Shown here in pieces: positions 45,024 to 56,924 of a stretch of 64,000 nt of DNA. The notes beneath the pieces are model-generated. The model was not told the DNA's origin, did no database searches, and saw only the letters and a list, made by a program, of their open reading frames with translations. Each line of letters starts with the position of its first letter. Within the stretch, counting starts at the first letter, position 1. Both the position numbers and the translations under genes were made by a program. Location: contig CM019828.1 of NCBI GenBank assembly GCA_009763385.1, positions 26,501,751-26,565,750 on the forward strand, read 5' to 3'. Source of the stretch: Coix lacryma-jobi var. lacryma-jobi. Taxonomy: Eukaryota > Streptophyta > Magnoliopsida > Poales > Poaceae.

Positions 45024-45695
45024 GTGACATCTCCCTCTCTCCCTCTCACACATCGGCTCCTCATCCCTCTCCATCCACGCTGGCGCTCCTCCACACTCCC
45101 ACCATGGCGGCACCCCTCCTTCCCCCCACCACGGCGGCGCTCGTCCTCCCTCCCTCTCCCACGACAACGACGGGCTCCCACCTCCTCCTCGGCAATGGAT
45201 CCGGCGCCCACCTCAACCGACGGTGGATCCGGCCCTCACCTCCTCCCCGGTGGTGGAACTGGCACCCACCTCCTTCCCCGCGATGGATTTGGCACCCTCC
45301 TCGCTGGCGGCGGATCCGACACCCTCCTCCCCCGCCGCGAATCCGGCCTCCACATCCTCCACAACGGCGGATTAGGCGCCCTCCTCCTCCTCCTTGGTGG
45401 CGGATTCGACACCCTCCTCCCCGACGGCAGATCCAGCCCCCACCTCCTCCTTGGCGGTGGATCTGACACCCTCCTCCCCGATAGTAGATCCAGCCCCCAC
45501 CTCCTCCTCGGCAGCGGATCCGGCACCCTCCTCCCCGACGGCGGATCCAACCCCCACCTCCTCCATGTTGGAGAATCCGGCGGCGGCAGATCCCGACAGG
45601 TGGATCTGGCGACGTGGATGAGCTTGGGGGCTCGTAGATGGGCTTGGCGGGCCTATCCACTGGATTTTCTTTTTTTGTTTTTTAATATTGATTAA
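45024..45695 (+). repeat. GC-rich open stretch with 57-bp minisatellite inside the CACTA element
   Basis: Units starting GGAT at 45402, 45459 and 45516 repeat every 57 bp, with degenerate earlier units from about 45200. The repeat length divides by three, so long frames stay open on both strands (223 codons on plus, about 199 on minus). The peptides are low-complexity (DTLLPD.RSSPHLLLGG) and match no family I know. I regard this as a repeat rather than a gene. Confidence 0.6.
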
Positions 45696-45818
45696 CCGAG
45701 ATGGGCAAAGCGCCCGCCTCTATGGTCTACGCATTAACCGTGACCTTTCATTAGAGGCAGTTGCTTTGTCCGCCTCCAAAAATCTAAAACGCCCGCCTCC
45801 AAAAAAATTGTACTAGTG

Positions 45819-47426
45819 AAATCACCATCTAGGAGTCAAGCTCATGCTCATAAGCTCTTTAACTCACTTCTCTAATGGTAATCTCTTTGATATTTTCACC
45901 AAGAATCAATGGGAGAGGTTGGGGAGCCTCCAATGTGGGGGCAGAGATAGGCTCGGGATGGCGACGGAGCAAATGTAGAAGATGAATGTTGGAGAAGAAG
46001 GGGAAGGGGGTATTTATGACACTAGCCTTTTCAAACTGTCAACAGGGAAAGTGCAAAATTTCCGCACTCAAACACAATAGTTCCATGGTGTGGAACTTCG
46101 GTGGGTGCTAAAACATAATATGAATTAAGGTATTCGGGATTTGGTTTGATGGCTTTAGGGATTAACTGGTGTTTTGATAGATGTGAAGGGACATAGACAC
46201 CTATGAGGGGGAGGGGTTCCATTAGGCTTCTAAAAACTACTTGGCCTTTATTTCTACTTATACTTATCAAAACATATGCAGTATTTCTATTTAAAGGCCA
46301 CTATGGTTTGGCTATGTGTTATTATATCTAATCTAAAGAGTTATGCAATTTAGGTTCCAATCCCATCAACTAGGAAAGGTAAGAACACAACCTAGGAAAT
46401 CAATTAAGTGTGAAAGATTAAATGAGTTAGAGATGAAAACACCCATTGACAAATGGTTTTTTCTGAGGTATCAAGAGGCTCACGCTTGCCTCTAGTCCTT
46501 GTTGAAGCCCCTTGCCAAGGTCAGGTTCCTAATCGGTAAGTTCATGGATAGTCCATGGTTCTTTTCCATGCGCAAGTGCGTCTCCATATAGCCTTCTCCT
46601 AGATCATTTCCTGCCATATTTCATGTCGAGCTTCCGGCTCAAACACCACAAACACGCGTGGCTGGAGTGATCTTGCCAAATTACAAGCCCCCTAGTGTAC
46701 AACAATGGTGCGCATAGACACCTAGTGGCAAGAGGTGTGCAAACCTCACTAAACACTAAGCCTAAGCCTAGAGCAAAGTACCAATTGTGTGATGTAACTA
46801 GTCTAAGCACTTCATAAGGCACTACGTTAATCACCTAATCTTTCGTTAAGCACTTTTGGTGGTTAGAGTACTTGGAGTGGAACCTCAACTCCTTTGTAGC
46901 TTCAACAAAAGCTAACAACCTCAAATGAGACGGCCAAGGGGGAGGGGTAATTTTTATTGAGTGAAAAAGAATTTTTATTAAACCTGATTTGGGCGAATCG
47001 GATTTATTCTATTTAGAAAATAAATAAAAAGATTTATGAAAATTTTACAAAATCAAAATCAAAGTTTTATTTTCAAAACCTAGGGAAAAACATTTTGAAA
47101 GTTTGCAAATAGTTTTAATTTCAAAAGGGTTTTGAATTCAAAAAGATTTGCAAATATTTGAAAAGAATTTATAAAAATTTGCAAAAGAAAAAAAAAACAA
47201 AACAAAAAGGCAAAGGGCTTCCTCTCTCCCCTCTCCATTCTCCCGGCCGGCCCAGGCCCTTCTCCCGCGCCTCTCCCTCGGCCTGCTCCAGCGGCCCAAC
47301 TTCTCCCTTCACTCCTCCTCACCACGCGCGCGCCCTTCTTCCCGCTCGGCCCGAGCCACGCGCTCTTTTCTCCGGCCCACCCCGCGTGCCGCTGCCCGCA
47401 GCGCCTCTGCAGGCGCGCACCACAGC
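45819..47426. other. LTR-type DNA without recognisable genes
   Basis: No protein domain seen. From about 46930 the sequence resembles retrotransposon leader or LTR DNA: A/T-rich runs, then a C-rich block at 47220-47420. That block continues after the solo LTR at 49288, showing both sides were once one piece. Confidence 0.4.
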
Positions 47427-49287
47427 TGAAAGGTCCTAAATGGCTAGAGGGGGTGAATAGTCTATAAAAAATTCCACAACAACACTAAGCAACTTGGTTA
47501 GTAAACTAAATGGCGAAGCGTAGGTTGTGCTAGCTCTAGATCAAAAACAAGCCTCCAATTCACAATTCTAGTTGTCTATGATTTCTAATATCACACAAAG
47601 GCTATGTTGCTACTTTACAACTAAATGAGCTAGTGACCAACTATAATTACAACTACACAAGATAGATAAATCTAACTAGCAACAAGAATAGACAATTATC
47701 ACTTGCAAGAATGTAGCAAAGGTAAATACAAGTGAGTGAGGTGTGTATACCAAACCGGGCAAGAGATCAATAGATGAATACCACGGAGACAAGATGACAC
47801 AATGAATTTATCCCCGAGGTTCACTTGCTTGCTGGCAAGCTACGTCCTCATTGTAGCGATTCACCCACTTGGAGGTTCACGAGCTAATTGGCATCACACG
47901 TCAAACCCTCAATAGGGTGCCGCACAAGCACACCACAAGATGGGGATCCACAAGCTACGAGCAATCCACTAAAGTTACCTTTCGCGATCTCCCACAGGGA
48001 AGGCACAAGAAACCTCTCACAAGTCACCGATCGGAGCCAGAAACAATCACCAACTTCCGCTCAATGATCCTCACTGCTCCAAGCCGTCTAGGTGTCGACA
48101 AACACCAAGAGTAACAAGAGAAATCCACAGCGAAACACGAACACCAAGTGCCTCTAGATGAACTCACTCATGCAATGCACTTGGCTCTCCCAATCTCTCT
48201 CAAAATGATGAACATAAATGTTAAGCTAGGCTCACAATAAAGTTTAGGCAAACCAAATGTCCAAGAGAGTGATCCCAAGCCGCTCATAAGCCTTATATAG
48301 ACCCCCACAGAAGAGGGGGCCGAAACCCCCTATCACTCAGGTTCTGCGGGGACATCGGACGCTCCCTATTCATTCAACTGCAGCTGCCAGATCTCAACGG
48401 CTAGATCCCTTCGTGCACTGTTAATGTTGCATCGGACGCACCGATCCAACGTCCGATGACCTATCAGACATTTCAACGGCTAGTCGCGCTCACATCGGAC
48501 GCTCGCACAGTGCCACATCGGATGCTACAACACCTACGTCTGATGTCTATGCAGAGAGCATCCAGAGAGCTCCTGCGACATCAGACGCGTCCGATGATGC
48601 CGCATCGGACGCTCCCCAGAGTCTGATGCTCCTCTGAGATCAACCCTTGGACACGCCATCAGCATCGGACTCTGCAACAGTGTTTTCCCAGCGTTCGTTG
48701 CCTGCGTCCGATGCTACTCAGTCAGCTCTGCTTCACTAGGGTTTTCCATCGGATGCTACCCCCTGCGTCCGATGCTCATCAAACCAGCGTCGGATGCTCC
48801 TCAGAGAGCACAGAATCAATCTCCACTTCATCCCTTGTGCACATGTGTTAACTCCATCAAGTTTTCACTACTTGTGTACGTGAGTTAGCATTTATCAAGC
48901 ACTTTTCTAGGGGATGTTAGCACACACTAGATTCTAAATGCACATGCAAAGTGAGATCATCTAGTGCCACTTTGATAACCGCATTTCAAAAACGAATTTC
49001 ACTCCTCTTTATAGTACGGCTATCAATCCTAAATGTGATCACACTCTCTATAGTGTCTTGATCACCAAAACAAAATGGCCTTATACATATACCTTTGCCT
49101 CTAGCCCATTTTGTTTTTCCCTTTCTTCTTTTCCAAGCATTGGAGCCTTTGATCACCATCACGTGGACATCACCATCCATCTAGCCCCATCACTTGGTGT
49201 TGGACCAACCTATCTTATACACACTTAAGCATAGGATTAGTCCAAATAGGTTTCATCAATTAACCAAACCCAAATTAGGGCTTTCAA
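47427..49287 (-). mobile_element. Solo LTR, 1861 bp, with many CATCGGACG palindrome halves
   Basis: Ends TGAAAGGTCC and GGGCTTTCA are flanked by the exact duplication ACAGC (47422-47426, 49288-49292). TATATAAGG on the minus strand near 48290 sets the orientation. Between 48350 and 48800 about fifteen copies of CATCGGACG or CGTCCGATG and close variants occur in both orientations, each able to pair with others. No coding region. Confidence 0.87.
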
Positions 49288-49646
49288 CAGCGCCCCACAC
49301 CCACAGCTCCCTCACACGCTGACACCAGGGACCCGCTTGACAGGGTCTTCCTCCAACCTCTCGCGCAAGCCTCCCTACACCGGACCTCTCCGCCATCTAC
49401 GCAACCCGAGCTCCCCTCACTGCTCGTCTCGACCCTATAAGAGGTCACGTTAGGGCTGTTGGCATCGCATGAGAGCGTCGCCACCCGTTCACCATTTAGA
49501 GCCCCTCTAGAGCACCCACTATGCAACCACCCAACGTTAGACCCGCCGTCACCGTCCTCTCTGTCGCCAGGCGTTTACGAGCAGTCTTCGGCGTCTTTGA
49601 CCCCTCAAACGCGACACGGTGAGTGTCATCTGAATTACCCCGATAC

Positions 49647-49812
49647 TCCAACATGACCTCGTATCCCGTATTCGATACGTATCCACGTATCCATATCCGA
49701 TACTTCGATACACCACTATTCCATTAGTTTTCTAAAAAAAATTGATGTATCCACGTATCTGTATCCAGCCGATACGGGATACACGTATCTGTATCCGTGC
49801 TGCATAGCATCT
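49647..49812. mobile_element. Decayed GATACG-rich hAT-type MITE
   Basis: Dense CGTATCC / GATACG hexamers and an end (GTATCCGTGCTGCATAG) that closely matches the right end of the element at 25614-26239. A target duplication was not recognised, so the limits are approximate. Confidence 0.6.
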
Positions 49813-50333
49813 AACTCTACCTACCTCCTCTGCCCTCCTGAGTCGTACATCGCTAGTTAAAGCTCAACCAAGGGGATCCTCTGCAGATCAGTTGTCGCCG
49901 TCTACCGCCCTGACCAAGCCATCTCCGACGTCGGGGACACCACCTCCAAGCCCACCGTGAGCTCTTCAATCGATCCCGTGACGCCCCCAAGGTCTCTACC
50001 GACCTATAGGGGTCTCTCCGAGCGCAGCCACAGCGCCGCCGCCATCGCCGCCCGCCTCCGCCAGATATTCGCCCTCCCCGGACTGTGATCGGCGTCGGGA
50101 ACCCTACCCTCGTACCCGCGGTAAGCTCTCCATTCCATCCCAACCTTGATCGTAGTCTCTGGTGGTCCCTGGGGCGCTCCTGAGTTACTCCGGCCATGGC
50201 GCCACCGTGGGAGGGTCATGGCGCCGCCGCGCGCAGACCACCGGCGAATGGCCTCGCGCTCCCCATTACCCGACACCGTTGGATCTCAATCAGACGGACG
50301 AGATTAGAAGACTCCCCCCCAAAGGGGTATGAG

Positions 50334-50929
50334 TAGGGGTGAAAGTGGTATGGATAATCCTCCGCTCCGATCCGCTCCAAATTCGGGTTTCAAGGATACG
50401 GAGAAGTAAATTTAATATCCGCACGGATACGGATAATCCGAATCCGATTTTATGCGGATGCGGTGTAGGATATGGAATTGACAAAATCCGATGGATATGG
50501 ATTATCCGATAATTGAACGTGGATTATCCGACACTTATAATAGGATAATCCGAATATTTTAAGTGATTGCCTATTTATTTCTTTTACATGCTTGTTTTAT
50601 ATTCTTATATTTAAACTGAGAACTTGTATTACTTTTATAAGCTCTTAAATCATAGTGGTGGATGGATGATGATTACTTTGTGTTGTATTGCCGCTTTATA
50701 ACTTTGGTTAATGAAAAAAAACAACATGTAGGCACATATTATCCGATTTTAAAAAGTCTGCTGCCGCTCCGACACTGATCCGAATCTGTACCACTTCCGA
50801 CATCCGAAAAACTCTGTATTCGTATCCGAATCCGTATAATATCCACTCCGCTCCGAATCCGACCAAAAAATATGGACTAGGATATGGGGAAGACATTATC
50901 CGCTCTGATCCGATCCGTTTTCATCCCTA
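50334..50929. mobile_element. Ds-like hAT element, 596 bp
   Basis: Ends TAGGGGTGAAA and TTTCATCCCTA match the 11-bp Ac/Ds terminal repeats with one change. A perfect 8-bp duplication GGTATGAG lies on both sides (50326-50333, 50930-50937). The subterminal zones carry many TTATCCGA / GATCCG repeats. There is no transposase, so it needs an Ac-type helper. Confidence 0.92.
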
Positions 50930-50937
50930 GGTATGAG

Positions 50938-53400
50938 CCGAGTGCACCTGTCAATGAACCCAGTCCACCACGGCAACACGCTCGCGTTCACCGCCCCGCT
51001 GGAACACCGGGCCACTTGCTCGCCGCCACGTTGCGCCACATCAGCGCCACACGCAACGCTCAACACGGCTTTGGCCATTTTTCAAATAGGCCCTCCACCT
51101 TTCTTGGAAACAACCCACAGTCTGTAACTACTGTGCTCCGTGTCTCAGAAAATTTGCAACCAAGCCCTTCCATTTCTGGCAAAACGAGGCACAGTCCTCG
51201 GTCTACGAAAGACCACGAGCTGGAGAGCCGTGCGCCCTGTCCACCGCACAGCCATACACCGGCGCCACCGCTCGCGACAAGTGGCACCAGCACGGGCCCT
51301 CCCCGCCATTTTGCAGCCAAACCCTCAAGGTTTCACGTAATGAACCCGTCGTCCGCCACTCCTGTACGATGAGTCTACAGTTTCTTCTGATCTAGCCCCT
51401 GATTTGTCTCCGAAATGAGGCCCGGTCCTGGCGCCTTTTTTAATTTCAGATTTTATTTATTTTAAATACAAAACAAGTTCAACTAAATTACAGTTTTGCC
51501 ATTCCCATGCAAAACCCCATAACTTTTGTATTTTAACTCCGATTTAACCCATTCAACTTGCGTTAGATTCATCTCGTCGAGCTCTATGCGTTAGATCTAT
51601 TTAATTTTTGTTTTCATACTGTTTATGTACTATTGCTTATAATATTTATTTGGGCATGTGATGATGTTTGATCCAGCGAGTGCGAGCTACGCGGAACCCC
51701 AGGACCCAGCTTGTGCCTTCGTCAATTCGACCCAGCCCGAAGGCAATTGTCCTTGAACATCTTGTTCCTTTATTTATTTTATTTTGAGTTAGAGTAGTTA
51801 GATCTAGTAGATGCATGCAGTCTTAAATTGAATCTCATGTTAAGGTTTACTAGAACTTTTTTATATTTTCCTTGTCACCTGGTTTGAGATATATGGGTAG
51901 AAGTCATGCTTAGCCTTGCTGAATACTTCTGATTAATGATCTATGGAACATGTGGGCTGGTAATGTTGTAGTATGGTGAGTAGGTATATCCGGTAGGATG
52001 GACCGTGTGGTGGTGTGGTGCCATGGACTTGACGTACGGTTGCCGTGTGACTTGACGTTACGGTTTTCCATGGACTTGGCGTTGGTTTGGGTTTGTGGTT
52101 TGTTATCCTGCCTGAATCTCTAGGACCCGGTTCTTGGATCATGTAACCTGGCAAAACAGCGCAAACTATGAGGCCTATATATGGCTCTGGGACTGGCTAA
52201 TTAATTAGAGAAGTCTTATGTAGTTATTAGTTCATATGGACATGTGTACAGAGGCTTCTTCTACGCAGGATACTGCTTGTACGGGAGACCTGCTCTCAGG
52301 CTCAGGCGCCAGACCTGGTGTTATTACGGAAAGTAGCTCTATGTCGTGATATATGGAACTAAAACACATAGGAGGACTCTTTGTAACGGCCTTGTAGTGA
52401 ACCCTGTCGATCCACCTTGGAAGTGGGTCAAGAGGTTTGCCACCTAAGGCACAAGGGCAACACGACTTATGGGTAAAGATGTGCAAACTCTGCAGAGTAT
52501 TAAAACTGATATATCAGTCATGCTCACGGTCACGAGCGGGCTTGGACTTCTTCGAGATTAGTTGGTTACTGGTTCAGTGTGGTTCGGGTCATCTGATGGA
52601 CTTCAGGTGCGGTTTGACTGATGGACTTCAGGTGTGGGTTGTGCTTGGTGTAACTCCAAGTGTGGTTGCTTGGTGGACTCTAAGTGTTGGTTGCTCGATG
52701 TGACTCTGAGTGTGGTTTTGCTCGATGCGACTCCGAGTGTGGTTACTTTTCTCTGAAGACTGAGGTTATAACCTAGTAAATAGGTGCATATGATTAATAG
52801 GAATAATAGAGTTGTGTCGCTTTAGGCACTTGAGTCAAATAGAGTCACACTACCTTTGTGATTAGCCTCATAAATATATATTTTCTACACTTGCGAAGGA
52901 CATTTTGATGTACTCACCCTTCCTCTTTGTCCCCCTGCTACCCACCCAGACGCTGGAGTCTACGACGCGGAGCAGGAGTATCGAGAAGATGGTGGATACG
53001 ACCCTGACAACTTGTACTCAGAAGACGGTGGATATGACCTAGACGACTTATACTAGGATGGCGCAGCCCCCGATCGACCTTCCTGTGGAGATGGCGTCCA
53101 GTTTCCGCGACTCTACATTAGAGTCTACATGAGAGTCTGTACTTTTCTTTTGGACCCGAATGTTACTTTTGTAATAAAGTTCGATATATTAATAAAGCGT
53201 TGTTTTGATATTTACTATGATATCGATATATGTATAAAAAATGATCCTGGCATATATATATTGTGTCCTCGATTTTGTTCTTAAAATCGGGGTAAGATAG
53301 GTAGATATAGCCCCAACCATCCAAACTAGCTATTGGGTTGAACTGTTGTGCTTTGAAGTGAGCATCGAAAAGCTCTAGCAACTGCCGCATCGATTCCTGT
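50938..53400. other. Old retrotransposon-derived (LTR-like) region
   Basis: No host gene seen. Features recall large gypsy LTR or untranslated regions: a C-rich 5' part at 49300-50280 and 50940-51370, a T-rich stretch, tandem near-repeats of GACTCCGAGTGTGGTT / GACTTCAGGTGTGG type at 52590-52745, and a GAAGA(T/C)GGTGGATA(C/T)GACC duplication at 52985-53040. It ends in AATAAAG near 53170. Exact limits were not found. Confidence 0.4.
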
Positions 53401-54703
53401 TAGAGATCTCTAAATCTTTGATGGTTCTATGATGCATCACTCGAGATCTCTGGTACGAGTAACATGCTTGTGAGTCTCCAAACAACCATCACTGGAGTTT
53501 ATCTCTGGCGTGGGTGTGTAATATACACCATGGAGCCTCTAGACAACACTCACTGTTCTCTTACTCTGGTGCACACAGAAAGTTAAGGTGAGTGACTATT
53601 TTCTTTAGCTTGTTTGCATGCTAGCTCCAAACTCTAATGCACCACTCCAATGGTTACCATTGAGTTCTGGTGCACACTTTTAGTGCACAGTGAGCATGTT
53701 TCTTTGTGCCCTCTCATCCGGGGTTATCCTGTTGATGTCTTCGTCTTCATGCAAGTCTTCTATGGCTGCTCCTTGGTCTTCCTTGAGGTAGTGATCACTT
53801 TCTTCATGTTGCCTTTCACCACAGATCCAAATGAAGTAAACACCTTGTATACTAGCAAACCACATTAGTCCATGTGATCATATTGTCATCACTCATCAAT
53901 CAACCACCAAAATCACATATTGCCCTTACTAGGTGCCATTTTCCTTACAAGATGTTTGAGCACTTGATTTCCTTAAGCTTGCCAAATTTGTATCCATGTT
54001 GATAGTATGGCTTTTCTATACTCAATTTCAAAATAGAAAATAAATGTATGCTTTCATTTGTCCTTAAGCAATACTCCTTTAAATTTGGGGTTAAATTTGG
54101 GGTTTCTCCTTGTGTTATAATGCAACCACAAACACTTATAACCTGTCAACATCTCACAAACATCATTAGACCCTTAATTTCATGGTCATCAATATACCAA
54201 ATCTACTTAGGGGCCTAGATGCTCTTTCACTTTAGTAGATACAAATGAAACAATATTTAGAATTGGGTTGTATCAGATTTGTGGTATGTTTTTTTTATAA
54301 ATTGAGCAGCAAAATGATTGAGTGGTTGCATGTATGCTTGTCAATTTTATGGAATGTGATACGGACAACGTTGTGAAATTGAACACGGAAAATGTTTATG
54401 AGCGAATGAGCAAATGTTTATGCGGACAACTTGGGGGGATTTTTTTGCATGTAAGCGGATGTTTTGTAAAAAAAGCGTTGGATGTCTCCGGTTGTTAAGA
54501 TTGTGTCAACTAAAATGTAGTAAGTTAACTCTTGAAGCATTAGCCAAATCTGTCGTACGTATGTTCAAAATGAGGATTGTAGAATAATAGTTGATGATAA
54601 GCTCCGTTTGCTTAAGCTATTGAGACATCCAACAGCTGTTATCACCCTTTAGTGATTCTAAATAAGGAAGATACAATATGACATTTAGTGAGGACATGTT
54701 TGA
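53401..54703. other. Intergenic stretch, no gene recognised
   Basis: AT-rich sequence without domains or clear transposon ends. Confidence 0.3.
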
Positions 54704-54964
54704 TACTCCCTCCGTTCCTGAAAGAAGCAATTCCTAGGATCCGTGCCGGTCAAATTTTTTAAACTTTGACTAACTTTATATAAAAGAATAATATCATCTA
54801 TGATATAAAATAGACATATTATGAAAATATATTCTATGATATATCTAATGATATGAATTTGATATCATCAATCTTGATAGTTTTTTCTAGAAATTCGGTC
54901 AAAGTTCAAAAAGTTTGACTTAAGACAACTCTAGAAATTGATTCTTTCAGGGACGGAGGGAGTA
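54704..54964. mobile_element. Stowaway-like MITE, about 260 bp
   Basis: Ends TACTCCCTCCGTTCCTGAAAG and CTTTCAGGGACGGAGGGAGTA are nearly perfect inverted repeats with TA targets. It lies 85 bp beyond the 3' end of the CREST-like gene and may supply its downstream sequence. Confidence 0.88.
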
Positions 54965-55048
54965 TATCACTATCAACAGCTGGTTGATAACAGCAGTTAC
55001 AGCAAGTTGAAGGTCATCTTGGACTCATCTTGCATCTCGCCTGCTTCG

Positions 55049-56458
55049 TCACTCAAGCAGCTTGTTGCATGTGCCAACACCCAGCGCTGCAGCTAGATGC
55101 CATGCTGCATGTAGGTAGGAAGTTTGTGGGAAGACATCATCAGCGATGAATAGCGCACCTCCCACGAGAGACGACATCTTGTGTAGGTTATGTGCCATCT
55201 TGAGCTCTGGATCTATTGATGCCCTTTTAGCAAATGAAACCTGAGGTGAAGAAGGTTGTTACAATAGGTTGACAACAGATAGAAAGATAAATGATGTGAC
55301 ATGACTGGTAAAAAAATTATATAAAACCAGCAAAAAAAAATACACACATATAACATACTTATAATCAAAATAGTTTATTGCATTCAGAATAAGATGTCGT
55401 GAGCTTTGAACTACTTGCCTCCATTATCCCAGTATGGACAGCTGAAACCATTAGGGGTTGAAATGGTAGGAGCAATGTTGATGCTGCCATTAGAAATTTT
55501 GGATTCTCGTCCCGAAGAGCTCTTGATAAGCACTGCATGAAATATGTCTTGTCAAAATGCCCAACACACCAAATTCTTCAGATAAGCCATCCTAATTTTT
55601 GTCTTAGTATATCACTAAAGTGCTTTAGTCCATGCAACAAGGTATAAAGTACTGATCGTACATTTTGTACACACAAGAACTCGTATGTGCATGCTGCTAA
55701 TTTGGAACATGAAAGCACTGACTGATATTGGCATATTCTGAAAGACAGGTTTTAATGGTTATTCCAGAATGGACATGCATAAAGAGTAGCATGAATTCTG
55801 CTTCAGCAATCATCTTATGAGAATATTCCACTTACTAGTGTTGAAGTGGCAATCATTGTATAGTCTGCCCATCTCAAATATTTTCTGATCTCTCCTCGTG
55901 AAGTGTGGTACAAGCTAGAAGCAATTCCAACTCCAATTAATGAGTTAGCATAAAGTGCTGTATTCAAGTTCTTTCTGCACAACTGGCACATAACCGTTAG
56001 TTGATACTTGCAGCAACCAAGGAAAAAAAATCAAAACACAATCCTTAAGGAAGTGATTTAAGTGATTCAGACATGGGCTTGCCTTGGTGTTTGCAGTCCA
56101 AGAACAATGAAAGGAAGTGAGGTAACAACATTTGCAATAGTTTCACCAACATGTTTATCGCCTGATTCAAAATAAGATTTACACAATGGAGCCACTTAAT
56201 GAGATGCCAGAAAATTTGCATTCTGCCATCATGAATTTATGATAGGTTACACATACATGACAGGCTACAGTGGATGGGCTTCAAGCATGGGGGTCTCTGT
56301 TGCCATAATCTCCTGCACATACAAAATGAATCATTAACAAAGCACCATTTAACAAGCTTCTGAACAGTCTTCGATGTGTATGTGCAAGAAACTTACCAGA
56401 TTAGCAAACGCCGGGTTGAGCCATTATCCTCTTGCGGTTCACAAGTTGAAGAATCCAT
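55049..56458 (-). CDS. Small multi-pass membrane protein with CREST-like catalytic pattern, 6 exons, 213 aa
   Basis: Exons on the minus strand are 56397-56458, 56257-56312, 56083-56161, 55836-55974, 55419-55532 and 55049-55240. Phases fit throughout (642 nt, 214 codons with stop). Hydrophobic segments include ETIANVVTSLPFIVLGL, ALYANSLIGVGIAS, FLMAASTLLLPFQPLMVSA and SSLVGGALFIA. A Ser-x3-His (SSLYH), an Asp in WADYTMIA and a His-x3-His (HAAWH) recur as in CREST membrane hydrolases such as alkaline ceramidase, Per1 and PAQR receptors. That assignment is inference, and the substrate is unknown. Introns 3 and 5 start with GC (AAG|GCAAGC and GAG|GCAAGT); nearby GTs would cause stops. The start MDSSTCEPQ is the first ATG that fits the frame. 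A Stowaway MITE lies 200 bp upstream. Confidence 0.85.
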
Positions 56459-56664
56459 AATGCTAGTTTTGAATGCTACATCGTCACTGTATAGTGACCG
56501 GCCCGCAAACTGTACCCCGTATAGGCCACCTAGGGCCCCAGAAGGCCTAGAATCTTCTTGGACTCCCATTTATTTATTTAACCTATTTCAAAGTTCACGA
56601 CTTGGCAGTCCTGTTGGGAAAAACAAATGTCATTATGAAGCCTTATAGAAAGGCTGGAACCTTA

Positions 56665-56924
56665 TACTCTCTCCGTTCCAATTATAAGTCATTCCAAGAA
56701 TCTTGGAGAGTCAAAACTTTTTAAGTTTGATCAAAATTATAGAGAGAAGCATAAAAAATTATGATATCAAATAGATATACTATAAAAATATAGCTAATGA
56801 ATAATCTAATGATACTTAATTGGTATCATAAATGTTATTATCCCATCCTATTATATAAATTTGGTCAAACTTAAAAAAAAAAAACTGACTCTACAAGATT
56901 CTTGGAATGACTTATAAGGGAGTA
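56665..56924. mobile_element. Stowaway-like MITE upstream of the CREST-like gene
   Basis: Left end TACTCTCTCCGTTCCAATTA and right end ACTTATAAGGGAGTA. A pairing inner block ATTCCAAGAATCTTG / AAGATTCTTGGAAT confirms the inverted repeat. TA targets on both sides. Confidence 0.82.

Larger units (their letters stand above)
42386..45818. mobile_element. Non-autonomous CACTA element carrying a solo LTR
   Basis: Left end CACTACTGTAAAAAT and right end (minus strand) CACTAGTACAATTTT. Subterminal repeats of the GGAGGCGG / CCGCCTCC type occur near 42430, 44680-44880 and 45700-45800. Without the solo LTR at 42440-44661 it is about 1.2 kb. Flanking trinucleotides ACA and AAA do not match fully. The interior is a GC-rich open stretch with no transposase. 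Confidence 0.75.

Noticed and set aside
45061..45660. Glycine/arginine-rich protein on the minus strand
   Set aside because: It is produced by a 57-bp minisatellite that leaves both strands open.
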